Positions 1-7,270 are shown, counted from the first letter of the stretch. The stretch is 25,580 nucleotides of DNA from an uncultured bacterium (GCA_937873545.1 CALMWI010000504.1:1-25580), one strand, 5' to 3'. Made by a program: numbers and translations. The notes: a model not told the origin generated them from the letters alone.

Positions 1-2
1 GA

Positions 3-818
3 TTGTTCGCTACAGATAGCGAAAGCGATCTGAGAAACATAGCGGTAGTCGCCCCCGGATCAAGAGTTTTTTTTAGAATTTTAACAGCAAGTTCAGATAC
101 TGCTGACTGGCCACTCAGCAGGAAGTTCGGTTGCCATCCGGATATGATAATCGATCTGGTCATCCTTGCTAGCAAATTAGGTCTGGAGCCGTACGGAATA
201 TCATTCCATGTCGGATCTCAGCAGCACGACATCGGCGCATGGGACTCTGCGATATCAAAAGTTAAATATATATTCGATTGGCTGTCAGAGCATGAGAATA
301 TTAATCTGAAAATGATAAATATGGGCGGCGGTTTTCCTGCCAATTACAGATCAAAAACTAATAGTATAGACATTTACGCTCGCGAGATAACAAGGTACCT
401 TCACGAGGATTTCGGCGACACACTTCCTGAGATTATTCTTGAACCGGGAAGATCTATGGTTGGTGAGTCGGGTGTTCTCGTAAGCGAAGTCGTTCTGATT
501 TCAAGAAAGGCAAGAACCGCTCTTGTCAGATGGGTCTATACCGATGTGGGAAAATTCAGTGGTCTTATAGAAACCCTTGACGAATCAATAAAGTATCCGG
601 TTTACTGCGAGAAAAAAGGTGAGACGGAAGAAGTAATACTCGCCGGACCCACCTGTGACAGTCAGGATATAATGTACGAGAATACTACTTACAAATTCCC
701 GCTGAATCTGGCTATAGGCGACAGGCTTTATTGGCTGACTACCGGAGCATATACGTCAAGCTATAGCGCAATAGAATTCAACGGATTCCCTCCGCTCAAG
801 ACATACTTTATAAAATAG
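3..818 (+). CDS. Ornithine decarboxylase-type PLP enzyme, 5'-truncated by the window edge
   Basis: The visible 271 residues are the C-terminal two thirds of a fold-type III PLP decarboxylase of the ornithine/diaminopimelate decarboxylase family. Such enzymes are about 380-400 residues long, so roughly 110-130 residues, including the PLP-binding lysine, lie before the window. Visible motifs are HVGSQ (68-73 region, PLP-stacking His), the glycine run GGGFP (108-112, phosphate binding), EPGR (147-150), GPTCDSQD (catalytic Cys218 and Asp219) and GAYT (Tyr250). The CDSxD and GAYT forms fit ornithine or lysine/ornithine decarboxylase better than LysA, so the probable reaction is ornithine to putrescine in the cytoplasm. 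The first in-frame TTG is not a start; the reading frame continues off the left edge. The gene is followed directly by a strong terminator. Substrate preference between ornithine and lysine cannot be decided. Confidence 0.85.
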   Translation: MFATDSESDLRNIAVVAPGSRVFFRILTASSDTADWPLSRKFGCHPDMIIDLVILASKLGLEPYGISFHVGSQQHDIGAWDSAISKVKYIFDWLSEHENINLKMINMGGGFPANYRSKTNSIDIYAREITRYLHEDFGDTLPEIILEPGRSMVGESGVLVSEVVLISRKARTALVRWVYTDVGKFSGLIETLDESIKYPVYCEKKGETEEVILAGPTCDSQDIMYENTTYKFPLNLAIGDRLYWLTTGAYTSSYSAIEFNGFPPLKTYFIK

Positions 819-820
819 GT

Positions 821-844
821 AAAGGCGCAGAAATGCGCCTTTTT
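821..844 (+). terminator. Intrinsic terminator after the decarboxylase gene
   Basis: A perfect 8-bp stem (AAAGGCGC at 821-828 with GCGCCTTT at 835-842) closes a 6-base loop and ends in a run of five T at 840-844. It begins two bases after the decarboxylase stop codon and ends six bases before the rimO start codon at 851, so it sits in the rimO leader. Confidence 0.85.
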
Positions 845-850
845 GATATA

Positions 851-2152
851 ATGAAAAAAATAAAAATTATAACACTGGGCTGCGATAAAAACCTGGTTGA
901 CAGCGAAGTTCTCTCAGGACAGCTGGCGCTGAATTATCAGATTTCTCCGGATTTTGATTCAGGCGAAGCTATTATTATAAATACCTGCGGATTTATCGGT
1001 GACGCCAAAAAACAATCTGTTGAAGCAATTATCGAAGCCGTAGAAGAAAAGAAAAAAGGAAACTTTAAAAAAGTTCTTCTGACCGGATGTCTGATCCAGA
1101 GGTATTTTAAAGAACTGAAACAAGAGTTTCCTGAGGCTGACGGCTTCTTTAAACTTGGCGACATAAAAGGAATGATAAGAGAACTCGGAGTAAACAGAAA
1201 TGTATCTTCGAACAGGTTCTGTGAGCGGATTGCGCTTGAGTCTGAGCACACGGGATATATAAAAATCTCTGACGGATGCAATCATAAATGTTCATATTGC
1301 GCGATACCGGGTATTAGAGGAAAATATAAGTCGAGAGGCATAGACTCAATTTTGAAAGAAGCGGAATATCTAATTAACGGCAATGTTAAAGAGATCATTC
1401 TTGTCGGTCAGGAAATATCATCATACGGAACTGATATTTATAAGAGTAATAGAATCAACGATCTTTTAAAAGAACTGTCGAGGGTGTGCGGAAAAGACAG
1501 GTGGATAAGGCTGTTATATACTCACCCGCCTCTTGTTACAAGGGAATTTATCGAAACCATAGCTTCTTTTGACAATATATGCAACTACATTGACTTTCCG
1601 GTTCAGCACACAGAAACTGAAGTATTAAAAATGATGGGCAGGGGAGATACAACAGCGAAAATCTTCTCAAAAGTAAAACTTATGAGAGAAATAATTCCGG
1701 ATATAATTATCAGGACTTCAATTATTACAGGTTTTCCGGGCGAAACACCCAAGTTATTCAGCAGGATGAAAAAAAATCTGAATGAACTCAGATTTGACAG
1801 GCTGGGTGTTTTTCCATATTCAAGGGAAGAGGGAACTCCTGCTTATTCAATGCATGACCAGATAAACTTGGGAACAGCAAAAAAAAGATCGGAAAGCATA
1901 ATGAAGCAGCAGCAGGAGATATCATTAGAAAAAAATACAGCTCTTATAGGGAAAAAATTTAAAGTACTTATCGACAGAAATGAAAACGGCTATTCTGTCG
2001 GGAGAACTTACGGAGACTCGCCCGATGTAGATAATGAAGTACTAATAAAAGGAAAACTCGAGGCTGGAGAATTCTACTCGGTCAAAATTACCGAAGCTGA
2101 TGAATTTGATCTTTACGGGCTGAATTTGACAGAAAGAACTTTTCCGTTCTGA
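851..2152 (+). CDS. rimO: Ribosomal protein S12 methylthiotransferase RimO
   Basis: Radical SAM enzyme that adds a methylthio group to the conserved aspartate of ribosomal protein S12. The N-terminal UPF0004 domain carries the auxiliary cluster cysteines C11 (in GCDKNLVDSE), C46 (NTCGF) and C80 (TGCLIQRY). The radical SAM motif CNHKCSYC gives C143, C147 and C150. A C-terminal TRAM-like domain follows from about residue 365. GCDKNLVDSE near the N-terminus is typical of RimO rather than MiaB or MtaB. I start at ATG 851 (433 residues). The in-frame ATG at 833 lies inside the terminator hairpin and would add only six residues. Neither start has a clear Shine-Dalgarno sequence. The 3' end overlaps the opposite-strand lipoprotein gene by 40 bases. 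Confidence 0.92.
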   Translation: MKKIKIITLGCDKNLVDSEVLSGQLALNYQISPDFDSGEAIIINTCGFIGDAKKQSVEAIIEAVEEKKKGNFKKVLLTGCLIQRYFKELKQEFPEADGFFKLGDIKGMIRELGVNRNVSSNRFCERIALESEHTGYIKISDGCNHKCSYCAIPGIRGKYKSRGIDSILKEAEYLINGNVKEIILVGQEISSYGTDIYKSNRINDLLKELSRVCGKDRWIRLLYTHPPLVTREFIETIASFDNICNYIDFPVQHTETEVLKMMGRGDTTAKIFSKVKLMREIIPDIIIRTSIITGFPGETPKLFSRMKKNLNELRFDRLGVFPYSREEGTPAYSMHDQINLGTAKKRSESIMKQQQEISLEKNTALIGKKFKVLIDRNENGYSVGRTYGDSPDVDNEVLIKGKLEAGEFYSVKITEADEFDLYGLNLTERTFPF

Positions 2153-2451
2153 ACCCTGATGAGAACTCTGTCTCCTTCATAAAATAATTCTTTGGATATA
2201 TATTGGTAAACTAAGCTGTCCTCGGTTCTCAAAGTAAGATTAAAGCCTTCCCATGTGACAATTTCATCATCAATGTTCTCATTTATTATTTTCGATCCTT
2301 CATCGAATTCACCAACAAGAACTACATTTTGTGCAACTACGGTAGCGATTAGAGTTCTTGTGTTCTCGTCCGGATCATGTTTTATTGTAGCACATGAAAG
2401 AAAGAGAATGAAAACCGGTGCCAAAAAGAATTTTATGAAAGATGTTTTCAT
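2113..2451 (-). CDS. Small putative lipoprotein, function unknown
   Basis: The 112-residue product starts with a short positive n-region, a hydrophobic stretch and the lipobox FLSC (Cys19), so it is probably exported and lipid-anchored. The mature part is about 93 residues, acidic in its middle, and ends in a beta-rich stretch (YEGDRVLIRVQNGKVLSVKF) recalling the small SH3-like fold of SlyB-type envelope lipoproteins; that similarity is only suggestive. A GGAG Shine-Dalgarno site about 8-9 bases before the ATG supports expression. It lies downstream of two tRNA-Pro genes on the same strand and runs tail-to-tail into rimO, overlapping it by 40 bases, so its last 13 residues are antisense to the rimO 3' end. 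No specific function can be assigned. Confidence 0.75.
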   Translation of the reverse strand: MKTSFIKFFLAPVFILFLSCATIKHDPDENTRTLIATVVAQNVVLVGEFDEGSKIINENIDDEIVTWEGFNLTLRTEDSLVYQYISKELFYEGDRVLIRVQNGKVLSVKFSP

Positions 2452-2504
2452 GATAATTCTCCGTTTATTAATAAATCTTAAGTTTATGTGTTAAAAAATT
2501 CATG

Positions 2505-2579
2505 TCGGGATGGCGAGATTTGAACTCGCGACCCTTTGCCCCCCAGACAAATACGCTAACCGGGCTGCGCTACATCCCG
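2505..2579 (-). tRNA. tRNA-Pro (anticodon GGG)
   Basis: Read on the minus strand it forms a complete cloverleaf of 75 bases. The acceptor stem is CGGGATG/CATCCCG with discriminator A, the D-stem GCGC/GCGT, and the anticodon stem TTTGT/GCAAA around loop CTGGGGG, giving anticodon GGG. The T-arm is GCGAG-TTCAAAT-CTCGC. The 3' CCA is not encoded. A run of six T follows about 7 bases after the 3' end on the same strand. Confidence 0.95.
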
Positions 2580-2611
2580 AACATTGAATACGATCGAGGA
2601 TCATTTGATTA

Positions 2612-2617
2612 TGTCAA
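2612..2617 (-). promoter_or_regulatory. Isolated -35-like TTGACA in the tRNA spacer
   Basis: The minus strand carries a perfect TTGACA between the two tRNA-Pro genes. The best -10 candidate 18 bases further on (TCGTAT) is poor. It could give the second tRNA its own weak promoter, but co-transcription from upstream of the first tRNA is just as likely. Confidence 0.2.
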
Positions 2618-2623
2618 TCTGTG

Positions 2624-2698
2624 TCGGGGTGAGAAGATTTGAACTTCCGACTTTTACGTCCCGAACGTAACGCGCTAACCGGACTGCGCTACACCCCG
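2624..2698 (-). tRNA. tRNA-Pro (anticodon CGG)
   Basis: Complete 75-base cloverleaf on the minus strand: acceptor CGGGGTG/CACCCCG with discriminator A, D-stem GCGC/GCGC, anticodon stem TTACG/CGTAA around loop TTCGGGA (anticodon CGG), and T-arm GGAAG-TTCAAAT-CTTCT with one G-T pair. CCA is not encoded. It precedes the GGG isoacceptor by 44 bases, and the acceptor and D-arms of the two are closely similar, so they probably arose by tandem duplication. Confidence 0.95.
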
Positions 2699-2714
2699 AA
2701 TTTGAACAGGAAGT

Positions 2715-2743
2715 AATTTAAGGAATAAACATTTTATATTCAA
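2715..2743 (-). promoter_or_regulatory. Candidate sigma70-type promoter for the tRNA-Pro pair
   Basis: On the minus strand TTGAAT (2743-2738) and TAAATT (2720-2715) are separated by exactly 17 bases. The expected start point, near 2708, is about 10 bases before the 5' end of the first tRNA. The rest of the 2699-2832 gap is AT-rich; I see no convincing two-box promoter for obg in it. Confidence 0.45.
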
Positions 2744-2832
2744 GGGAAAAAAGCATAAATTTACATCGGGCGAATTGCTTTGCTATTCATGGTTTAGTTT
2801 TTTATATTTGATTCAAATTATTCAGGGTCATA

Positions 2833-3819
2833 ATGTTTGTAGATTATGTAAATATTACAGTCAGGTCAGGTGACGGAGGTCACGGCAAAGTGGCTTTCCG
2901 AAGGGAGAAATTCATTCCGAAAGGAACCCCGAACGGCGGGGACGGCGGGAAGGGGGGCGATGTAATATTCGTAGGTGACAGGAATATGAATACTCTTCTT
3001 GACTTTACTTTAAACAGAAAGTTCATAGCTGAGAACGGACAGAACGGCGGTATGAATGATATGACAGGCAGAAACGGCAGATCTGTGACGATCAAAGTGC
3101 CTCTCGGTACTGTAATTTCCGATAAAATCACAAATGAAATTTACCTTGATATTTCAGACGATAACAAGGAATACAAACTGCTTGAAGGCGGGAAGGGCGG
3201 CTGGGGAAACGCGCATTTTAAAACTTCTACAAGGCAGGCTCCCATGTATGCCCAGCCTGGGATCGCGGGAATTGAAAGACAGCTCAATCTGGAATTAAAA
3301 GTGATAGCAGATGTAGGTCTGGTAGGATATCCGAATGCGGGGAAATCCACTCTTCTGTCCGTCATGTCTAATGCCAGACCGAAGATAGCGGATTATCCGT
3401 TCACTACTTTATTTCCTAACCTCGGAATTGTTAAGTACGGAAATTACAAAAGTTTTGTAATGGCTGATATTCCGGGACTGATCAAAGGGGCCAGTGAAGG
3501 CAAGGGCCTTGGTCTAAGGTTTTTAAGGCATATTGAAAGAACTAAGATACTGATATATCTGATAAACTCAAATTCAGAAGATTACAAAAAGGACTTTAAA
3601 GTTCTTCAAAACGAACTTTTTACTTACAGTGACACTATGAGAGAAAAACCTTTTATTAAAGTTCTTTCCAAAAAAGATCTTCTCGAAAAAAAATACAGAG
3701 GCAAGTTTTTTGACCACGAGATATCTTCTTTCACGCTTGAAGGGCTCGAAGAGCTTAAGCTTTTAATAGCTGAAAAGCTAAAAGAAATTGAAAAACCTTT
3801 TGAAATCTGGGAAAAATAG
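2833..3819 (+). CDS. obg: Obg/CgtA-family GTPase
   Basis: Ribosome-associated GTPase involved in late large-subunit assembly and stress control. Residues 1-158 form the glycine-rich Obg fold (SGDGGHGKVAFRREK, GGDGGKGGDV). The G domain follows with Walker A GYPNAGKS (165-172), switch I threonines 191-192 and the G3 motif DIPG (212-215). The G4 motif reads SKKD (279-282) instead of the usual NKxD. The protein is 328 residues long and ends just after the G domain, without the C-terminal OCT extension of some Obg proteins. AGGG lies 7 bases before the ATG. It is followed after 93 bases by dprA, with a hairpin in between. Assignment is secure from the Obg domain alone. Confidence 0.95.
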   Translation: MFVDYVNITVRSGDGGHGKVAFRREKFIPKGTPNGGDGGKGGDVIFVGDRNMNTLLDFTLNRKFIAENGQNGGMNDMTGRNGRSVTIKVPLGTVISDKITNEIYLDISDDNKEYKLLEGGKGGWGNAHFKTSTRQAPMYAQPGIAGIERQLNLELKVIADVGLVGYPNAGKSTLLSVMSNARPKIADYPFTTLFPNLGIVKYGNYKSFVMADIPGLIKGASEGKGLGLRFLRHIERTKILIYLINSNSEDYKKDFKVLQNELFTYSDTMREKPFIKVLSKKDLLEKKYRGKFFDHEISSFTLEGLEELKLLIAEKLKEIEKPFEIWEK

Positions 3820-3842
3820 AGATTTAAAAAATAAAAAAAATA

Positions 3843-3869
3843 GTTGAGGGTCACTAGATGACACTCAGC
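3843..3869 (+). terminator. Hairpin with T-rich tail between obg and dprA (possible terminator)
   Basis: Bases 3843-3853 pair with 3859-3869 (10 pairs including one G-T, one internal mismatch) around a 5-base loop. A T-rich but interrupted stretch follows. It could be a weak terminator for obg or a processing or attenuation site ahead of dprA. The stem is not GC-rich, so I am unsure. Confidence 0.45.
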
Positions 3870-3912
3870 GTTGTTTATTTTCTTCTTTGAATTATTTAAA
3901 GGAGGAAAACAA

Positions 3913-5034
3913 ATGCATGATAAATTTAGAGAGTTACTTAGAATGGAGTCAGTAAATATGGTGACTTCATCATCAGCCATAAAACTGCTTGAAAAATATA
4001 AAACAGCGGAAGACTGCAGAGAAGTAGGCGATGAAGAGTTGTATGGTTATGGCGTATCCAGGAACGGGATAAATAACCTCAGGTCGGCAAAGTTCAATGA
4101 TGAGGTTTATAATGACCAGATGGAAAAATTGAACGATCTGAAAGACGGTATAAACCTGATAACAGTTTTCGACGAATTGTATCCGGCAAACCTGAAGAAT
4201 ATTTACGACCCGCCGCCTTATTTGTTTTATGAAGGCATACTTTCTGAAAAAGATGACATTTCAATAGCTGTAGTCGGTTCCAGATCGTTATCCAGGTCGG
4301 GGAGTTATACAGTTATAAAATTATCAAGAGAGTTAGCTATGGCAGGATTTGTTATCGTAAGTGGTCTGGCTATGGGTGCAGATACCGCGGCTCATAACGG
4401 AGCTCTTGATGTTGAAAAGAGAACTGTTGCTGTACTGGGCTCCGGAATAAATATGGAAGTAAATGTAAGCAGTCGGAATACAAGAAAGAAAATAGTTGAT
4501 AGCGGCGGCGCTGTGCTTTCCCCATTTTTGATTGATACTGAACCTGCAAAATATACTTTTCCGGCAAGAAACAGGATTATAAGCGGTATGAGCCTAGGAG
4601 TGGTAATCGCTGAAGCTAAAAAGGACTCAGGTTCTCTTATTACCGCAAATTTTGCTCTTGAGCAGGGTAAGGAAGTTTTTGCAGTCCCCAATGAAATATT
4701 CAATCCTAAATATGAAGGAGGTAATAACCTGATAAAAACAGGTCAGGCCAAACTGATAATGGGCATTGACGATATCATAGAGGAATTTCCAGACAGGATC
4801 AGGAATCTGATTTCTCCGGCAGTCAGAAACATAGAGAACAAGTCGGTTTGTTTCAATAACGAAACAGAAGAAAAAATATTTAATATACTTGTTGAAAAGA
4901 AGATGAATGTTGATGAACTCAGCGAACAGACAGGGATTGATACCGGAACACTTATGGGTGTGCTTTTTATGCTTGAAATGAATAAGATAATCGCCAGAGA
5001 ACCAAATAATTTTTTTTCAATATCTAGAAAATAA
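3913..5034 (+). CDS. dprA: DNA processing protein DprA (Smf)
   Basis: DprA binds incoming single-stranded DNA and loads RecA during natural transformation; it is also present in many bacteria not known to be competent. The 373-residue product has a helical N-terminal region and then the Rossmann-like core: VVGSRSLSRSG (120-130), SGLAMGADTAAH (150-161), FPARNRIISG (216-225) and KKDSGSLITANFAL (236-249). A winged-helix domain occupies about 315-373. The usual YPxxN segment after the Gly-rich loop is replaced by MEVNVSSRN. The start is ATG 3913, with GGAGG seven bases upstream; an upstream in-frame TTG at 3871 would put the Shine-Dalgarno site inside the gene. No other competence gene is nearby. 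Confidence 0.93.
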   Translation: MHDKFRELLRMESVNMVTSSSAIKLLEKYKTAEDCREVGDEELYGYGVSRNGINNLRSAKFNDEVYNDQMEKLNDLKDGINLITVFDELYPANLKNIYDPPPYLFYEGILSEKDDISIAVVGSRSLSRSGSYTVIKLSRELAMAGFVIVSGLAMGADTAAHNGALDVEKRTVAVLGSGINMEVNVSSRNTRKKIVDSGGAVLSPFLIDTEPAKYTFPARNRIISGMSLGVVIAEAKKDSGSLITANFALEQGKEVFAVPNEIFNPKYEGGNNLIKTGQAKLIMGIDDIIEEFPDRIRNLISPAVRNIENKSVCFNNETEEKIFNILVEKKMNVDELSEQTGIDTGTLMGVLFMLEMNKIIAREPNNFFSISRK

Positions 5035-5050
5035 TCGCTGTCGTTTAAAC

Positions 5051-5083
5051 TTGATTTTGTTAAGTTTTGTTAATAAATTAACA
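5051..5083 (+). promoter_or_regulatory. Promoter candidate with an overlapping palindrome
   Basis: TTGATT (5051-5056) and TAAATT (5074-5079) are 17 bases apart. A 7-bp perfect inverted repeat, TGTTAAT-AA-ATTAACA (5068-5083), covers the -10 element and would be a natural operator position. It lies just upstream of the outer-membrane barrel-like gene at 5107. Confidence 0.4.
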
Positions 5084-5106
5084 TAGTTAAAGTGGAGGAG
5101 GTAAAG

Positions 5107-5994
5107 ATGAAAAATATTTTGATCACAACGCTGATTTTGACAAGTTCCGCAATGTTCAGCCTTAGAGCAGGTGTTGATGATGTGCTCTCTTTTGTTTCCG
5201 AGAAAAACGTAGAAGGATATCTGAAGCCTTTCGTTACTTCTCTCGGTGTGGGTCTTAATTCCGGGATGTATCACAGCGCAGTAGTGCCCGAGAAGTTATC
5301 ATACGGATTAACTTTCAGAAGTATGCTTGTTCTGGTTCCAGAAGACCAGAAAGAATTCAAACCTTACACACCTGAAGGGTACTCATCAGAAAGTACTGCT
5401 ACAGTTTACGGCGGCGATCCGGGGTATGTCTATGGTGATCAGGGATATATTTCATATCCGGGAGGTTTTAATGTTGATCGTATAGCCTTGGCTTTTCCAC
5501 AAATCAATCTCGGATGGAAGGGAACTGAATTTACAGCCAAATTTACACCGGTGCTTGAGATCGGTGAAAGTAAAGAGGAGTTCTATTTTTATACATTCGC
5601 TTTAAAACATGAGATCACGCGTTATTTCAATAATGTTCCTTTTAACGGGGCAATTCAATTCGGATTTGGGAAGATTAAATTTTCAGATCAGCTAGATTTC
5701 AGCAACATGGCAGTTAACTTAATAGCCAGTAAGGATTTTAAGTATTCGACTCTCTACGGTGGTTTAAGTTACCAGAAAACGGAAGTTGAAGCAAATTACA
5801 GTATCGTCGGTGACCCGGAAAATGCCGATCCTGATCTCAGGTTGCCTAAGGATGTAAGCCTGACAATTGATGGAGAGAACGGATTCGGAATCACTGCAGG
5901 CGCGGCTTTGAGACTTGGATTCTTTGTGATTAATGCTGACTATACTTTTAATTCTCAATCGGTTATAACTGCCGGAATGAGTTTTGAATTCTAA
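5107..5994 (+). CDS. Putative outer-membrane beta-barrel protein (DUF6588-like)
   Basis: The 295-residue product begins with a signal peptide (MKNILITTLILTSSAMFSLRA, cleavage near residue 21). The remainder is rich in alternating hydrophobic/aromatic strands and ends in a C-terminal phenylalanine (GMSFEF), as expected for an outer-membrane barrel. The early segment YLKPFVTSLGVGLNSGMY and the later 'lkHei' strand resemble the DUF6588 family common in Bacteroidetes, recalled from memory and not checked. A very strong GGAGGAGG ribosome site sets the start at ATG 5107 rather than 5092. The gene is followed 22 bases later by a lipoprotein gene and is probably co-transcribed with it. Function is unknown; a role in the outer membrane is an inference. 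Confidence 0.75.
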   Translation: MKNILITTLILTSSAMFSLRAGVDDVLSFVSEKNVEGYLKPFVTSLGVGLNSGMYHSAVVPEKLSYGLTFRSMLVLVPEDQKEFKPYTPEGYSSESTATVYGGDPGYVYGDQGYISYPGGFNVDRIALAFPQINLGWKGTEFTAKFTPVLEIGESKEEFYFYTFALKHEITRYFNNVPFNGAIQFGFGKIKFSDQLDFSNMAVNLIASKDFKYSTLYGGLSYQKTEVEANYSIVGDPENADPDLRLPKDVSLTIDGENGFGITAGAALRLGFFVINADYTFNSQSVITAGMSFEF

Positions 5995-6016
5995 TTTAAA
6001 TTTTAAGGAGAACAAA

Positions 6017-6565
6017 ATGAAGATGAAAAAATATCTGTTTCTTTTAACTGCGATTTTTTCTATCATGTTTATGACGGGCTGCGATGAACTTGAGGACTTT
6101 ACAGTAAATGTACCTTTTGCTGTCGCATTTACAGATTCTACCAACAGTACTGAGACATTTGATAACGAGGTCTATGATCTGGCTGACAATTCGGTTTATC
6201 AGGAGTACCAGGAAAAGATCGAGGATTTTGAATTTCTGGAAGCAAGATACAATGTAAAAGAAACTCTTCCTGACACTCTTACAGGTACTATGACCTTTAC
6301 TGTGAATAAGAATGATTCTCTTGGCGAAGAGATATTTTCTCAGGTTTTTCCGAATGTAAAAGTTTATAAAGATGCGACAGATATGCTGGTTTTGACCCAA
6401 GCTCAGATACAGATGTTTAATGCGTATCTTTTGAACATGTACGCTAATGCAGGCACTACTAAGTTTTACGGGGAAGCAGTTGTTTCCGGTCTTGCAGATG
6501 ACGGATCTCTCAAGAAAATTGTAGTTGAACTTCATTTGCTGCTCAAAGCAAAAGGAAAACTGTAA
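6017..6565 (+). CDS. Putative lipoprotein, function unknown
   Basis: A lipoprotein signal peptide ends in MTGC (Cys22), followed by acidic residues (DELED). The mature part is about 160 residues with predicted beta strands (TVNVPFAVAF, LTGTMTFTVN, YGEAVVSGLADDG, IVVELHLLLKAKGKL) and a helical middle. AAGGAG six bases before ATG 6017 fixes the start; the reading frame is open further upstream but lacks such a site. It follows the outer-membrane barrel-like gene, so the pair may act together in the outer membrane, for instance as a barrel and its anchored partner. I do not recognise the family. queC follows in the same frame 18 bases after the TAA stop. Confidence 0.75.
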   Translation: MKMKKYLFLLTAIFSIMFMTGCDELEDFTVNVPFAVAFTDSTNSTETFDNEVYDLADNSVYQEYQEKIEDFEFLEARYNVKETLPDTLTGTMTFTVNKNDSLGEEIFSQVFPNVKVYKDATDMLVLTQAQIQMFNAYLLNMYANAGTTKFYGEAVVSGLADDGSLKKIVVELHLLLKAKGKL

Positions 6566-6583
6566 GGATTTAAGGAGTTAGTA

Positions 6584-7258
6584 CTGAAGAAAGCTGTAAT
6601 TCTTCTATCAGGCGGGCTGGATTCCGCAACCTGTCTGGCAATAGCTAAAGATCAAGGCTATGAGATTCATGCGCTTTCTTTCGATTACGGTCAGAAACAC
6701 ACATGCGAGCTCAAATACGCAAAATTCAATGCCAGAAAATTTAAGGCAGAAGAGCACAAGGTCGTTAAGCTTGACAGAAATTTTTTCTTAAAATCAGCTC
6801 TGACAGACAAAAAAATCGAAGTCAAAAAAGACAGCTATTCAGCAACAAATATCCCCTTGACTTATGTGCCGGCGAGAAATACAGTATTCCTGAGCTACGC
6901 ATTGGCTTATGCGGAAACAATCGGGGCGGAACATATTTTCATCGGGGTCAACAGCATTGATTATTCAGGATACCCCGATTGCAGGCCTGAATTTATAACC
7001 GCGTACCAAAAAATGGCGAATCTTGCGCTGAAAGAAGTTGTTGAAAAGAAAATGAAAATCAAAATTGAAACACCGCTGATGTCTCATACAAAATCAGAAA
7101 TAATCATTATCGGAAAAAAACTCGGAATTGATTATTCAAAGACGATATCATGTTATGATCCTGTTGACGGAAAAGCATGCGGGCATTGCGACAGCTGTAT
7201 TCTAAGAAAAAAAGGCTTTGAAGGTTCGGGATATAAAGACGAGACAGTTTATGTTTAA
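6584..7258 (+). CDS. queC: 7-cyano-7-deazaguanine synthase QueC, apparent CTG start
   Basis: QueC converts 7-carboxy-7-deazaguanine to preQ0 using ATP and ammonia, in the pathway to the tRNA base queuosine. The PP-loop SGGLDS is at residues 9-14 and the zinc ligands are C190, C199, C202 and C205 (CGHCDSCILRKKGF), the standard QueC C-terminus. There is no in-frame ATG, GTG or TTG between the preceding stop codon (6563-6565) and a TTG at 6857, and starting at 6857 would delete the ATP-binding loop. CTG at 6584 lies six bases after AAGGAG and gives a 224-residue protein, the normal family length. So CTG is the likely start codon. No queD or queE is in the window. Confidence 0.92.
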   Translation: MKKAVILLSGGLDSATCLAIAKDQGYEIHALSFDYGQKHTCELKYAKFNARKFKAEEHKVVKLDRNFFLKSALTDKKIEVKKDSYSATNIPLTYVPARNTVFLSYALAYAETIGAEHIFIGVNSIDYSGYPDCRPEFITAYQKMANLALKEVVEKKMKIKIETPLMSHTKSEIIIIGKKLGIDYSKTISCYDPVDGKACGHCDSCILRKKGFEGSGYKDETVYV

Positions 7259-7270
7259 AAATGAAGTTAA

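Noticed and set aside
2255..2494. 79-codon plus-strand ORF opposite the small lipoprotein
   Set aside because: It lies antisense to a gene with a lipobox and a good ribosome site, has no ribosome site of its own, and its product looks like random low-complexity translation.
6044..6535. 163-codon minus-strand ORF opposite the lipoprotein at 6017
   Set aside because: It is a shadow of a frame that has a signal peptide, lipobox and Shine-Dalgarno site; the translated product has no recognisable domain.
6563..6586. Readthrough fusion of the lipoprotein and queC (same frame, 18 bases apart)
   Set aside because: A TAA stop separates them and AAGGAG plus a well-placed CTG gives a complete QueC; a lipoprotein fused to a cytoplasmic enzyme is implausible.
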